Assembly (NCBI GenBank): GCA_023664085.1
Contig: JAMPGE010000009.1
Span: 1 to 56,165, forward strand
DNA length: 56,165 nt
Direction: 5' to 3'
From: Muribaculum sp.
GTDB lineage: Bacteria; Bacteroidota; Bacteroidia; Bacteroidales; Muribaculaceae
A program made the translations under genes and the position numbers. The notes under the pieces are model-generated. The model was not told where the DNA came from and did no database searches. It worked only from the letters and a program-made list of their open reading frames with translations. This document shows positions 35,000 through 42,557 of this stretch, piece after piece (positions within the stretch are counted from its first letter, which is position 1; each line of letters starts with the position of its first letter).

Positions 35000-36016
35000 A
35001 TGGCTACAATTATATTAGGCATAGAATCTTCTTGCGACGACACTTCGGCGGCAATTATAGCCGACGGATTGCTGCTTAGCAACGTCATCGCAAGCCAAAA
35101 GGTGCATGAAGCCTATGGTGGCGTAGTACCCGAACTTGCATCCCGCGCTCACCAACAAAACATAGTGCCTGTTGTCAGCGAGGCTATCCGCCAGGCTTCA
35201 ATAAAGCCCTCTGACATCTCCGCGATTGCTTTTACCCGCGGCCCGGGTCTTCTCGGATCCCTCCTGGTAGGCACAAGCTTTGCAAAAGGTATGGCCCTTG
35301 GGCTGGGAATACCCCTTATCGACGTCAATCATCTTCAAGCCCACGTACTTAGCCATTTCATTAAGGAGAAGGAGAACGACGAAGTGCCCGAATTTCCTTT
35401 TCTTACCCTACTTATCAGCGGAGGCAACTCCCAACTGATTCTTGTGAACAGCCCTTTTGATATGCAAATTATAGGCCGCACCATTGACGATGCCGCCGGA
35501 GAGGCTTTCGACAAATGCGCCAAAGTAATGGGCCTCCCCTATCCCGGAGGTCCTCAAATAGACCGTCTTGCCGCACAGGGTGATCCCACTCTTTTCAAAT
35601 TCAACCGACCTCATGTGCCGTGTCTCGATTATTCTTTTTCGGGATTGAAGACTTCCTTTTTATATACCATACGCGACGGTCTCAAAAAGGACCCGGAATA
35701 TATTGAAAAAAACCGCGTGAATCTGGCCGCCGGTCTACAGCGTACCATCATCAAAATTTTGCTTGACAAACTCGATAAAGCAGTAAGGCAATATCATCCC
35801 ACACAGATTGCCATTGGGGGTGGCGTGTCGGCAAATTCCGGCGTTAGAGCCGCCATTGCCGATTATTGCGCCCGGAACGGAATTAAAGCCTGGATTCCCA
35901 AACGTGCTTTTACCACCGACAATGCTGCAATGGTAGCCATCGCAGGAAGTTTTAAATTCAAAAATGGCGAATTCTGCAGCGTGGCGCTTCCTCCGTTTGC
36001 AAGAGTGGAAATCTAA
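35000..36016 (+). CDS. tsaD: tRNA threonylcarbamoyladenosine transferase TsaD
   Basis: Transfers the threonylcarbamoyl group to A37 of ANN-decoding tRNAs (t6A). The 338 residues match the family. The ASKHA-fold N-terminus has GIESSCDDTSAAI. The metal-binding histidines are in DVNHLQAHVLSH near residue 110, and nucleotide contacts are in LLISGGNSQL and IAIGGGVSANSGVR. The partner TsaC, which makes the threonylcarbamoyl-adenylate, is also in this window at 40516. TsaD is divergent from the MBOAT run. Confidence 0.97.
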   Translation: MATIILGIESSCDDTSAAIIADGLLLSNVIASQKVHEAYGGVVPELASRAHQQNIVPVVSEAIRQASIKPSDISAIAFTRGPGLLGSLLVGTSFAKGMALGLGIPLIDVNHLQAHVLSHFIKEKENDEVPEFPFLTLLISGGNSQLILVNSPFDMQIIGRTIDDAAGEAFDKCAKVMGLPYPGGPQIDRLAAQGDPTLFKFNRPHVPCLDYSFSGLKTSFLYTIRDGLKKDPEYIEKNRVNLAAGLQRTIIKILLDKLDKAVRQYHPTQIAIGGGVSANSGVRAAIADYCARNGIKAWIPKRAFTTDNAAMVAIAGSFKFKNGEFCSVALPPFARVEI

Positions 36017-36044
36017 ATTTTATTACTACATCGCATTAACCTAT

Positions 36045-36827
36045 ATGAACAAGAAAAACACCACCCGTAATTCCGGAAAACATACCGAGACACGCCACGT
36101 GGTGATATATGGATACACCCGGCAGGAACTCATGAAAGTCATGAGGCACTTCGAACAGCAACTACCTGAATTCGTTAAGATTACCATAGACAATTCCAAC
36201 CTTGTGACGAAAATCACACTCACAGGAATAGACGACGGGGTGGAATTGCTGCGATTTCGGATGAACCGCTACCAGCAGAATATCCACGATCTGTTTGAAC
36301 ATGAGACCGTAGCTACCGACGACAAAAGTGTGGCTCAGGTGCTCGGGGAACTTCTGAAGGAACGGGAACTCAGTGTGAGCAGCGCCGAAAGTTGCACCGG
36401 CGGCAACATCGCCCACCGTATAACACAAGTGCCGGGGTCATCTACATATTTCCTAGGATCTGTGGTAAGCTATAGCAACGACGTGAAAGCCGATATACTC
36501 AATGTGTCGCGAAGCGATATCGGTAGATACGGAGCCGTCAGTAAGCAAGTGGTGGAACAGATGGCCATGGGCATATCCTCGCTCATGCATTCCGATTGCT
36601 CAATTGCCACAAGCGGAATCGCCGGTCCGGACGGAGGCACTCGTTTTAAACCGGTAGGCACCGTATGGATTGGCGTAAAATACAATGACACAATCGTATC
36701 TGAATGTGTACATTTCGATGGCAACCGCAATGCAGTTATAGAGTCTGCCACCGACCACGGAATGGTAATGCTTATCAATCTTCTGCGCGATAAATACGAA
36801 AGTCAGGAAGAATACACCGATGAATAA
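36045..36827 (+). CDS. shortened CinA-family protein (KH-like plus amidase domain)
   Basis: The protein has 260 residues from ATG 36045. The C-terminal part (about 105-255) is a clear CinA C-terminal amidohydrolase: SSAESCTGGNIAHRIT, GSVVSYSNDVKADIL, ATSGIAGPDGGT and GTVWIG. This domain deamidates nicotinamide mononucleotide in the PncC branch of NAD recycling. The first roughly 100 residues resemble the middle KH-like region of full-length CinA (LPEFVKITIDNSNLVTKITLTG). The large N-terminal molybdopterin-binding-like domain is absent, and the tsaD stop 28 bases upstream leaves no room for it. It is therefore neither a full CinA nor a bare PncC. It follows tsaD in the same direction. Confidence 0.8.
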   Translation: MNKKNTTRNSGKHTETRHVVIYGYTRQELMKVMRHFEQQLPEFVKITIDNSNLVTKITLTGIDDGVELLRFRMNRYQQNIHDLFEHETVATDDKSVAQVLGELLKERELSVSSAESCTGGNIAHRITQVPGSSTYFLGSVVSYSNDVKADILNVSRSDIGRYGAVSKQVVEQMAMGISSLMHSDCSIATSGIAGPDGGTRFKPVGTVWIGVKYNDTIVSECVHFDGNRNAVIESATDHGMVMLINLLRDKYESQEEYTDE

Positions 36828-36867
36828 ATAAAAAAAGAAGATTTTTACATAAAAATTTGATAAACAC

Positions 36868-36898
36868 TTGTAAGATTACAAAAATAATTGTAATTTTG
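36868..36898 (+). promoter_or_regulatory. promoter of rpmB-rpmG-DUF4295
   Basis: TTG at 36868-36870, a 20-base spacer and TAATTTTG at 36891-36898. Start near 36904, giving a leader of about 117 bases before rpmB. Confidence 0.82.
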
Positions 36899-36907
36899 TG
36901 CTCGATT

Positions 36908-36952
36908 TGTGGCATCCACAGAAATGTCGCTAAGAATGATGCACTTAGCGGC
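36908..36952 (+). promoter_or_regulatory. paired hairpins in the rpmB leader
   Basis: TGTGG-CAT-CCACA (36908-36920) is followed by CGCTAAG (36928-36934) pairing with CTTAGCG (36944-36950), extendable outward by a T-G and a G-C pair. They begin a few bases after the predicted start, in an otherwise gene-free leader. They could be an autoregulatory ribosomal-protein binding site, but no known motif was recognised. Confidence 0.45.
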
Positions 36953-37020
36953 TATATGAGCACTGAGATGGCGGCCACCGGTCAAAATGAGAAATTAACC
37001 AAGAATAAGAAACAACAGCC

Positions 37021-37284
37021 ATGTCAAAGATTTGTCAGCTTACAGGCAGAAAGGCCCAGACGGGCAACAATGTCTCTCACTCCAAGCGTCGTACAAAGCG
37101 CAAATTTGAGGTAAACTTGCACAAAAAGAAATTCTACTGGGTAGAGGAAGACATGTGGATTGAACTCACCGTATCAGCCCACGCTCTCCGCACAATCAAT
37201 AAAATAGGCCTCAACGCAGCCATCAAAAAGGCAGAAAAAGAAGGCAACCTCTCTTTAAAAGACATAACCATTCTCTCACTCTAA
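37021..37284 (+). CDS. rpmB: 50S ribosomal protein L28
   Basis: The 87-residue protein begins [21 protein letters not shown] and continues with the basic [13 protein letters not shown] segment of L28. The bacterial zinc cysteines are reduced to one, as in C-minus forms. It heads the rpmB-rpmG-DUF4295 operon with gaps of 16 and 11 bases. A structured leader lies upstream. Confidence 0.96.
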   Translation: MSKICQLTGRKAQTGNNVSHSKRRTKRKFEVNLHKKKFYWVEEDMWIELTVSAHALRTINKIGLNAAIKKAEKEGNLSLKDITILSL

Positions 37285-37300
37285 ACGCATCATAACCATC

Positions 37301-37489
37301 ATGGCAAAGAAAGCTAAAGGAAATCGCGTGCAGGTGATCCTCGAATGCACCGAACATAAGGCCAGCGGTATGCCCGGCACATCTCGCTACATCACTACCA
37401 AAAACCGCAAAAACACTCCGGGGCGTCTTGAACTCAAAAAGTACAACCCCATCCTTAAAAAAATGACCATTCACAAAGAAATTAAATAA
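37301..37489 (+). CDS. rpmG: 50S ribosomal protein L33
   Basis: The 62-residue protein starts [20 protein letters not shown], then [21 protein letters not shown], the L33 signature. Only one cysteine remains of the zinc ribbon, so it is a C-minus form that does not need zinc. It sits between rpmB and the DUF4295 gene. Confidence 0.96.
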   Translation: MAKKAKGNRVQVILECTEHKASGMPGTSRYITTKNRKNTPGRLELKKYNPILKKMTIHKEIK

Positions 37490-37500
37490 GCACCTGACCT

Positions 37501-37650
37501 ATGGCAAAAAAAACCGTTGCCTCCCTTCAAAAAGGTGAAGGCCGCACTTACAGCATGATCATCAAGATGGAGAAATCTCCCAAGACCGGTGCCTATGTTT
37601 TCAAAACTGAAATGGTACCCAACGATGCAGTTAAAGATGCTCTCAAATAA
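37501..37650 (+). CDS. DUF4295 family small basic protein
   Basis: The 49-residue product starts MAKKTVASLQKGEGRTYS and ends VPNDAVKDALK. It is basic and lies 11 bases after rpmG. This matches the DUF4295 family, which in Bacteroidota follows rpmB-rpmG and is probably ribosome-associated. The function is not established. In many relatives ftsY comes next; here a strong terminator follows instead. Confidence 0.88.
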   Translation: MAKKTVASLQKGEGRTYSMIIKMEKSPKTGAYVFKTEMVPNDAVKDALK

Positions 37651-37670
37651 TTTAGCATCTACATCATTAT

Positions 37671-37708
37671 AAAAACGAGCCGATTCATTTATGATCGGCT
37701 CGTTTTTT
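37671..37708. terminator. terminator after the ribosomal protein operon
   Basis: AAAAACGAGCCGAT (37671-37684) pairs perfectly with ATCGGCTCGTTTTT (37694-37707) around a 9-base loop, then T. It can also stop transcription of the convergent barrel gene. Confidence 0.92.
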
Positions 37709-37726
37709 GGATTTCCATATTTGTTA

Positions 37727-37780
37727 ACTATAGCCACTAGAGCCACTATGGCTATTTTAGCTACTTTAGCTACAATAGCT
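37727..37780. repeat. six-unit 9-bp degenerate tandem repeat
   Basis: Successive 9-mers read ACTATAGCC, ACTAGAGCC, ACTATGGCT, ATTTTAGCT, ACTTTAGCT and ACAATAGCT, with the A..-TAGC- core kept in register. They lie between the ribosomal terminator and the 3' end of the small barrel gene, where no promoter is expected. They could be a replication-slippage product or a binding-site array. Confidence 0.7.
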
Positions 37781-37832
37781 TATCGCTGCGCAGCTTCATT
37801 TTCTGTACTACTGTGGTTATGTTATTTCCTCA

Positions 37833-38318
37833 TTAGAACACGTAGGCCACGCCCAGATCAGCAAACCAACCGGATGCGTCTTTCATGATGGCATACTTAC
37901 CCTGCAAGCCTATTTTTAAATTTGGAGTCATATAAAAGTCAAAGCCTGCTCCGATATCTCCGCCAAATCTTGTAATTGATCCATCGGATGTGTAGTTCCA
38001 ATTGTTCATCGTAGCACCCACAAGAGGATATACCTTTATCCCCTTCACAATACGAAACGGTGCTTGAAGATCCACACTTATTTCCACTCCCGTCTTTCCT
38101 TCATTTTTAAACATATACCCCACTTCCGGTGCAAGACGCAAATGATCCGTTATGCTGTATTGATAAAATACTTTGGCATATCCTGAATTATTATAGGTGA
38201 CATATCCACCTCCGATACCGAGCGACATTTCTCCCTTTTGTGCACTTACGGTCTGAGGTATGACAAGACCCAAGGCTATTGCCATTATACTAATTGAATT
38301 TCGGAGTATCAGCTTCAT
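37833..38318 (-). CDS. small outer membrane beta-barrel protein
   Basis: The 161-residue protein has a signal peptide (about 1-26, ending VSA) and roughly eight amphipathic beta strands. Examples are MSLGIGGGYVTYNN, LRLAPEVGYMF and NLKIGLQGKYAIM. It ends in the aromatic VAYVF expected for BAM recognition. It resembles the OmpW/OmpX-size porin-like barrels (outer-membrane beta-barrel domain). No partner gene; function unknown. The promoter was not recognised in the 113-base gap to nadE. Confidence 0.82.
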   Translation of the reverse strand: MKLILRNSISIMAIALGLVIPQTVSAQKGEMSLGIGGGYVTYNNSGYAKVFYQYSITDHLRLAPEVGYMFKNEGKTGVEISVDLQAPFRIVKGIKVYPLVGATMNNWNYTSDGSITRFGGDIGAGFDFYMTPNLKIGLQGKYAIMKDASGWFADLGVAYVF

Positions 38319-38409
38319 CCTTTGGTTATTCTGTTTGTAATGTTATTTTATCGGTTGGTCCTTTTCAAGTTTTTTCTGTTTTCATAACGGTTTTTAACTG
38401 CTTTTGGTT

Positions 38410-38417
38410 TATATTTG
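38410..38417 (+). promoter_or_regulatory. -7 box of nadE
   Basis: TATATTTG matches TAnnTTTG, but no TTG lies at the ideal -33 distance. Transcription would begin near 38423, about 9 bases before the ATG, so the leader is too short for an ordinary ribosome-binding site. Confidence 0.5.
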
Positions 38418-38431
38418 CATAAAATTTTGCA

Positions 38432-40399
38432 ATGATGAAACTGACAAAACACCTCATACCTACTTTTGAAAACGACTATGTAAGAGTAGCGGCGGCCTGT
38501 GCTACGGTGAGAGTTGCCGATCCCTTCTATAATATAGATTCTATTATAAAGATCATCAAAGAAATCAAGGATAATCCCGACATCATCCTCTTCCCTGAAT
38601 TAAGTGTCAGCGGATATACTTGTGCTGATCTGTTTTTGCAGCAATCTCTGATGATTAGCGTTAATGAAGCTCTGCAGAGACTCATGGAGTTTTCTGTAAG
38701 GTGCCCTTCCATGATAGTAGTAGGTGCTCCATATTATTATCAAAACAGACTTTATAATTGTGCGATAGTTATTTATCAGGGGGAAACTGTAGGGATTGTG
38801 CCCAAAACCAACATTCCAAACTATGGAGAATTTTATGAACGAAGATGGTTTTATCCTGCTCCGGATCGCACAGAGTCTGCCACAATCCTCGGCAAGGATG
38901 TGCCGTTCGGGACAAATCTTTTATTCCAAACCCCACGAGGCAATGCATTCTTCGGTATAGAAATCTGTGAAGATCTATGGGTGCCGTCTCCTGTATCCAA
39001 CCGTCTTGCGGCTATGGGAGCCGATTTAATTCTGAATCTCTCCGCCACCGATGAAAACATAGGTAAACACCGTTATCTTCTCGATCTTATCCGGCAGCAA
39101 TCGGCTCGTTTGCGCTGCGGATATGCCTATGCCTCCGCCGGCATAGGTGAATCCTCCACCGATTTGGTATTCTCCGGAAATACCGTTATAGCCGAAGACG
39201 GAAAAATATTACGTAATGGACCGAGATTCTCAAGAAAATCCTCCTACGTTATTTCAGATATTGACGTGGCTAATCTTCGTAGAGACCGTATGGTTTTCAA
39301 CACTTATCACAGCGGTGTATCAGTTCAGAATGCGTTTAGAGTGGAATCAACCAAATCCCAAATTATTCCTCAAAGAACCGATATTATCCGGAATTTCGAT
39401 CCTCATCCATTTGTCCCTTCCGATAAAACTCATCTTGACGAAAACTGTGAGGAGATTATTGCTATTCAGTCTTGGGGCCTTGAGCAACGTCTTTTGTCCA
39501 CAGGATGCAAACATCTTGTAGTTGGCATTTCTGGGGGTTTGGATTCCACTCTTGCCTTGATAGTCGCATGCAATGCATTCGATAGACTGGGTCTGCCCCG
39601 CAACGGAATTATCGGAGTGACAATGCCGGGAGAAGCCACTTCCGACCGCACTCACAACAATGCGTCTAAACTCATGGAGGAACTTGGTGTGGACTCCCGG
39701 GAAATACCTATAGGAAAAGCAGTGGCGCAGCACTTCAAGGATATAGATCAAAATCCCGACACCCACGACGCGGCCTACGAAAACTCTCAGGCCAGAGAAC
39801 GCACTCAGATACTTATGGATCTTGCCAATAAAGAAAACGGTATGGTACTTGGCACCGGAGACCTCTCGGAACTCGCATTGGGATGGTGTACATACAACGG
39901 TGACCAGATGTCGATGTACGGAGTGAATGCTTCCGTCCCAAAAACTCTTGTGAAGCATTTGGTAGATTGGTATGCCCGAAACAAGGTCGACGAAGCCACT
40001 CGCGCCACGCTCATTGATATAGTGGAGACTCCAATCAGTCCGGAGCTCATACCATGTGCCGAGGAGGCCATTGGCCAAAAGACCGAAGAACTTGTGGGTC
40101 CCTACGAATTACATGATTTTTTCCTATACCATACTCTACGTCATGGTCGCACTCCTACCAGAATCTTTACTTTGGCCCTCTTGGCCTTTAATGAAATGTA
40201 TGAACCGTCATTTATAAAAAAATGGCTCGTATCTTTCTATCGTAGATTTTTCTCGCAACAGTTCAAACGCTCCTGTATGCCCGACGGTCCAAAAACAGGC
40301 AGCGTTTGCCTGTCGCCACGTGGCGATTGGCGTATGCCCTCCGATGCATGCGCCTCAGTGTGGTTGAGGGAAGCTGAAGCTCTTCCAGAATCGATCTGA
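38432..40399 (+). CDS. nadE: glutamine-dependent NAD+ synthetase
   Basis: Amidates nicotinic acid adenine dinucleotide to NAD+ using glutamine. The 655-residue two-domain form has an N-terminal nitrilase-type glutaminase with Glu in FPELSVSGYTC (about 54), Lys in PKTNIPNYGEF (about 124) and Cys in GIEICEDLW (about 179). The C-terminal ATP-pyrophosphatase has SGGLDSTLAL near 368. A second ATG three bases on is an equally good start. It stands alone, divergent from the small barrel gene and followed by the tsaC promoter. Confidence 0.96.
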   Translation: MMKLTKHLIPTFENDYVRVAAACATVRVADPFYNIDSIIKIIKEIKDNPDIILFPELSVSGYTCADLFLQQSLMISVNEALQRLMEFSVRCPSMIVVGAPYYYQNRLYNCAIVIYQGETVGIVPKTNIPNYGEFYERRWFYPAPDRTESATILGKDVPFGTNLLFQTPRGNAFFGIEICEDLWVPSPVSNRLAAMGADLILNLSATDENIGKHRYLLDLIRQQSARLRCGYAYASAGIGESSTDLVFSGNTVIAEDGKILRNGPRFSRKSSYVISDIDVANLRRDRMVFNTYHSGVSVQNAFRVESTKSQIIPQRTDIIRNFDPHPFVPSDKTHLDENCEEIIAIQSWGLEQRLLSTGCKHLVVGISGGLDSTLALIVACNAFDRLGLPRNGIIGVTMPGEATSDRTHNNASKLMEELGVDSREIPIGKAVAQHFKDIDQNPDTHDAAYENSQARERTQILMDLANKENGMVLGTGDLSELALGWCTYNGDQMSMYGVNASVPKTLVKHLVDWYARNKVDEATRATLIDIVETPISPELIPCAEEAIGQKTEELVGPYELHDFFLYHTLRHGRTPTRIFTLALLAFNEMYEPSFIKKWLVSFYRRFFSQQFKRSCMPDGPKTGSVCLSPRGDWRMPSDACASVWLREAEALPESI

Positions 40400-40479
40400 A
40401 CAGCACAATTAATTGACGACTCAGATTCTCTGATTTTAATTTCTCAAACATCTGCAGGTTTATTTTTAGGGCCGATGTT

Positions 40480-40510
40480 TTGGCGGGCTTATTAATTTTT
40501 GCTAATTTTG
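40480..40510 (+). promoter_or_regulatory. promoter of the tsaC-to-menE run, leaderless
   Basis: TTG at 40480-40482, a 20-base spacer and TAATTTTG at 40503-40510. Transcription should start at about 40516, which is the A of the tsaC ATG. This makes an in-frame ATG at 40480 impossible as the start, because it lies inside the promoter. Confidence 0.78.
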
Positions 40511-40515
40511 AATTT

Positions 40516-41085
40516 ATGACGGATGAAGCAGATTTACAAAACGCCCTTAATACCCTCCGCGCCGGAGGCATTATCCTATATCCTACAGATACAGTGTGGG
40601 GAATAGGATGTGATGCCACTTGTGACAAGGCTGTGGATCGGATCTATGGTCTGAAGAAACGCAGAGATTCCAAATCAATGCTTGCTCTTGTGGGAAATAT
40701 CATGCAACTTTCAGAATGGGTTAATCCTATTCCGAAGGGTGCCGTCAATTTAATTAATTCCTCCACCCGCCCGCTCACCATCATCTATCAGCACCCAGAG
40801 TCAGTTGCTTCCAACCTTACGGCGGAAGACGGTTCTCTCGGCATCCGTGTTTGCAGTTCGGATTTTGCCTCGCGACTATGCATTTTGCTGGGTCGCCCTA
40901 TCGTGTCAACATCCGCCAACATATCGGGCATGCCTACCCCTGTAGGATTTAATGATATTTCCGAAGAAATTATAAACGGTGTGGATTACGTGGCAACCTC
41001 AGAAAGATTTTCACAGATCAAGAATCCGCCAAGTAAAATTATTAAGATTGCGGATGATGACGAAATAATCACCATCCGGGAATAA
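40516..41085 (+). CDS. L-threonylcarbamoyladenylate synthase (TsaC/Sua5/YciO family)
   Basis: The 189-residue protein has the YrdC fold: LRAGGIILYPTDTVWGIGCDA, the KKR motif in YGLKKRRDSKSM, IRVCSSDF and VSTSANISGMP. TsaC-type enzymes make threonylcarbamoyl-AMP from threonine, bicarbonate and ATP for t6A, working with TsaD at 35000. The short form lacks the Sua5 domain. YciO paralogues look similar, so the activity is probable rather than certain. It begins a same-strand run in which the sugar-phosphate transferase follows after 18 bases. Confidence 0.9.
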   Translation: MTDEADLQNALNTLRAGGIILYPTDTVWGIGCDATCDKAVDRIYGLKKRRDSKSMLALVGNIMQLSEWVNPIPKGAVNLINSSTRPLTIIYQHPESVASNLTAEDGSLGIRVCSSDFASRLCILLGRPIVSTSANISGMPTPVGFNDISEEIINGVDYVATSERFSQIKNPPSKIIKIADDDEIITIRE

Positions 41086-41103
41086 TTTTTTCATTTCAAG
41101 CAC

Positions 41104-42525
41104 ATGCGAACAAATCAAGAAAAGACCTTACGACTCAAGATAGCCTATCTCTCTTCAGATTGGCTAACTACCAATGTCGCTATTTTTCTTTTCAATGTGT
41201 TTCGCTATCACTTCTTCGACGAGATTAATTTTTATTTCACCTTATGGGAATATATTTCAAGCCCGACAGTGCTTGCCGAGCAAATTATCATTCCCTTTGC
41301 CCTTTTGGGAGTATATTGGATTTCCGGGTACTATAACAAGCTTACGGAAAAGTCGCGTCTTCAGGAAATTTTTGTCACGGCAATGTCCGCATTGTTTAAT
41401 GCGATCGTGATATACTTGCTGATGCTGATCAACGATTTTCTGGGCAAACGGACTCTCAGTTATGAATTGCTTTTGGTACTTACCGGATTACTCTTCTTCT
41501 GCACCTATCTGGGACGTCTTACTATCACATCAATTGTAAGAGCAAAATTCCGCAGCCATATCTGGGAGCATAATGTGGTGATTGCAGGTGCGGTGCAGCA
41601 TCTTAAGAAGATTAATCAAAAACTCAATGAGGAATCCGGAGACATTTCCTATGTGATAAAAGGGTTTTACGCCACCAACTCCCGCCCGGAGGATGCCGAC
41701 CGCTATCTATCATTCGAAGAATTAAAAACGATGGCCGAAAACAATGAAATCGACCAGATTGTTATTGCCTCCCGCACCAACAACGAGGCCGAAGTGCTTC
41801 ATCTCCTGTCAGTTCTTTTCCCTCTCAATGTGGCAATCAAGATATTTCCCGATTATCTTTCTTTTGTCACACCAAGTATTCGGTTGGGCAATGTCTACGG
41901 TCATCCGATGATTGACCTCACATCACCTGCTATGAGCGACTTCCAGACCAATGTGAAAAGAGTGATAGACGTGTCTCTGTCATCAATTGCCCTAATACTG
42001 TTGGCGCCTGTGATTGGAGCCGTGGCTTTGGCAGTCAAAATATCTGATGGCAAAGGCCCGGTGTTTTATTCTCAAGAGCGTATCGGACTGCATCAGCAGA
42101 CTTTCAAAATAATCAAATTCAGATCAATGAAAACCAATGCTGAAAGCAAAGGTCCTCAACTCTCGAGCGATGACGATCCAAGAGTCACTCCAATCGGTAG
42201 ATTTCTTCGTAAATACCGTATTGATGAAATCCCACAGTTCTGGAATGTGATAAAGGGAGACATGTCGCTGGTCGGTCCACGACCGGAACGCCGATTTTTC
42301 ATCGAAAAAATTGAAAAAAGAATGCCGCAATACACTCTTCTGCAACAGGTGCGTCCAGGAATCACTTCCTGGGGGATGGTGAAATACGGCTATGCTCGCA
42401 ATATAGACGAAATGCTCAAACGTGCCAAATTCGACATGATTTATCTTTCAAATATGTCTCTGCTTATGGACGTTAAGATTATGATCCACACTGTGAGGAC
42501 AATTGTCACCGGCAAGGGTGTGTGA
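41104..42525 (+). CDS. undecaprenyl-phosphate sugar phosphotransferase
   Basis: The 473-residue polyprenyl glycosylphosphotransferase is WcaJ/PglC-like and begins surface glycan assembly by loading a sugar-1-phosphate on the lipid carrier. Four N-terminal membrane segments (about 25-130) are followed by a CoA-binding-like Rossmann region (about 150-265). A re-entrant helix (about 280-305) precedes the catalytic domain with KFRSMKTNAES, RVTPIGRFLRKYRIDEIPQ and the MSLVGPRPER motif. The sugar is unknown. No other glycan genes are adjacent, which is unusual for the family; its neighbours are tsaC and ClC. Confidence 0.9.
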   Translation: MRTNQEKTLRLKIAYLSSDWLTTNVAIFLFNVFRYHFFDEINFYFTLWEYISSPTVLAEQIIIPFALLGVYWISGYYNKLTEKSRLQEIFVTAMSALFNAIVIYLLMLINDFLGKRTLSYELLLVLTGLLFFCTYLGRLTITSIVRAKFRSHIWEHNVVIAGAVQHLKKINQKLNEESGDISYVIKGFYATNSRPEDADRYLSFEELKTMAENNEIDQIVIASRTNNEAEVLHLLSVLFPLNVAIKIFPDYLSFVTPSIRLGNVYGHPMIDLTSPAMSDFQTNVKRVIDVSLSSIALILLAPVIGAVALAVKISDGKGPVFYSQERIGLHQQTFKIIKFRSMKTNAESKGPQLSSDDDPRVTPIGRFLRKYRIDEIPQFWNVIKGDMSLVGPRPERRFFIEKIEKRMPQYTLLQQVRPGITSWGMVKYGYARNIDEMLKRAKFDMIYLSNMSLLMDVKIMIHTVRTIVTGKGV

Positions 42526-42557
42526 TCCATACCTACATTTTAAAAGGAATAAGATAT

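Noticed and set aside
36857..37114. 85-codon frame across the rpmB leader
   Set aside because: It crosses the promoter, the leader hairpins and the rpmB start in another frame; rpmB explains the region.
37691..37888. 65-codon frame over the 9-bp repeats
   Set aside because: It begins inside the terminator and runs into the antisense of the barrel gene; its apparent repeat protein is a product of the DNA repeat.
39347..40078. 243-codon open frame antisense to nadE
   Set aside because: Shadow of the NAD synthetase domain; no motif.
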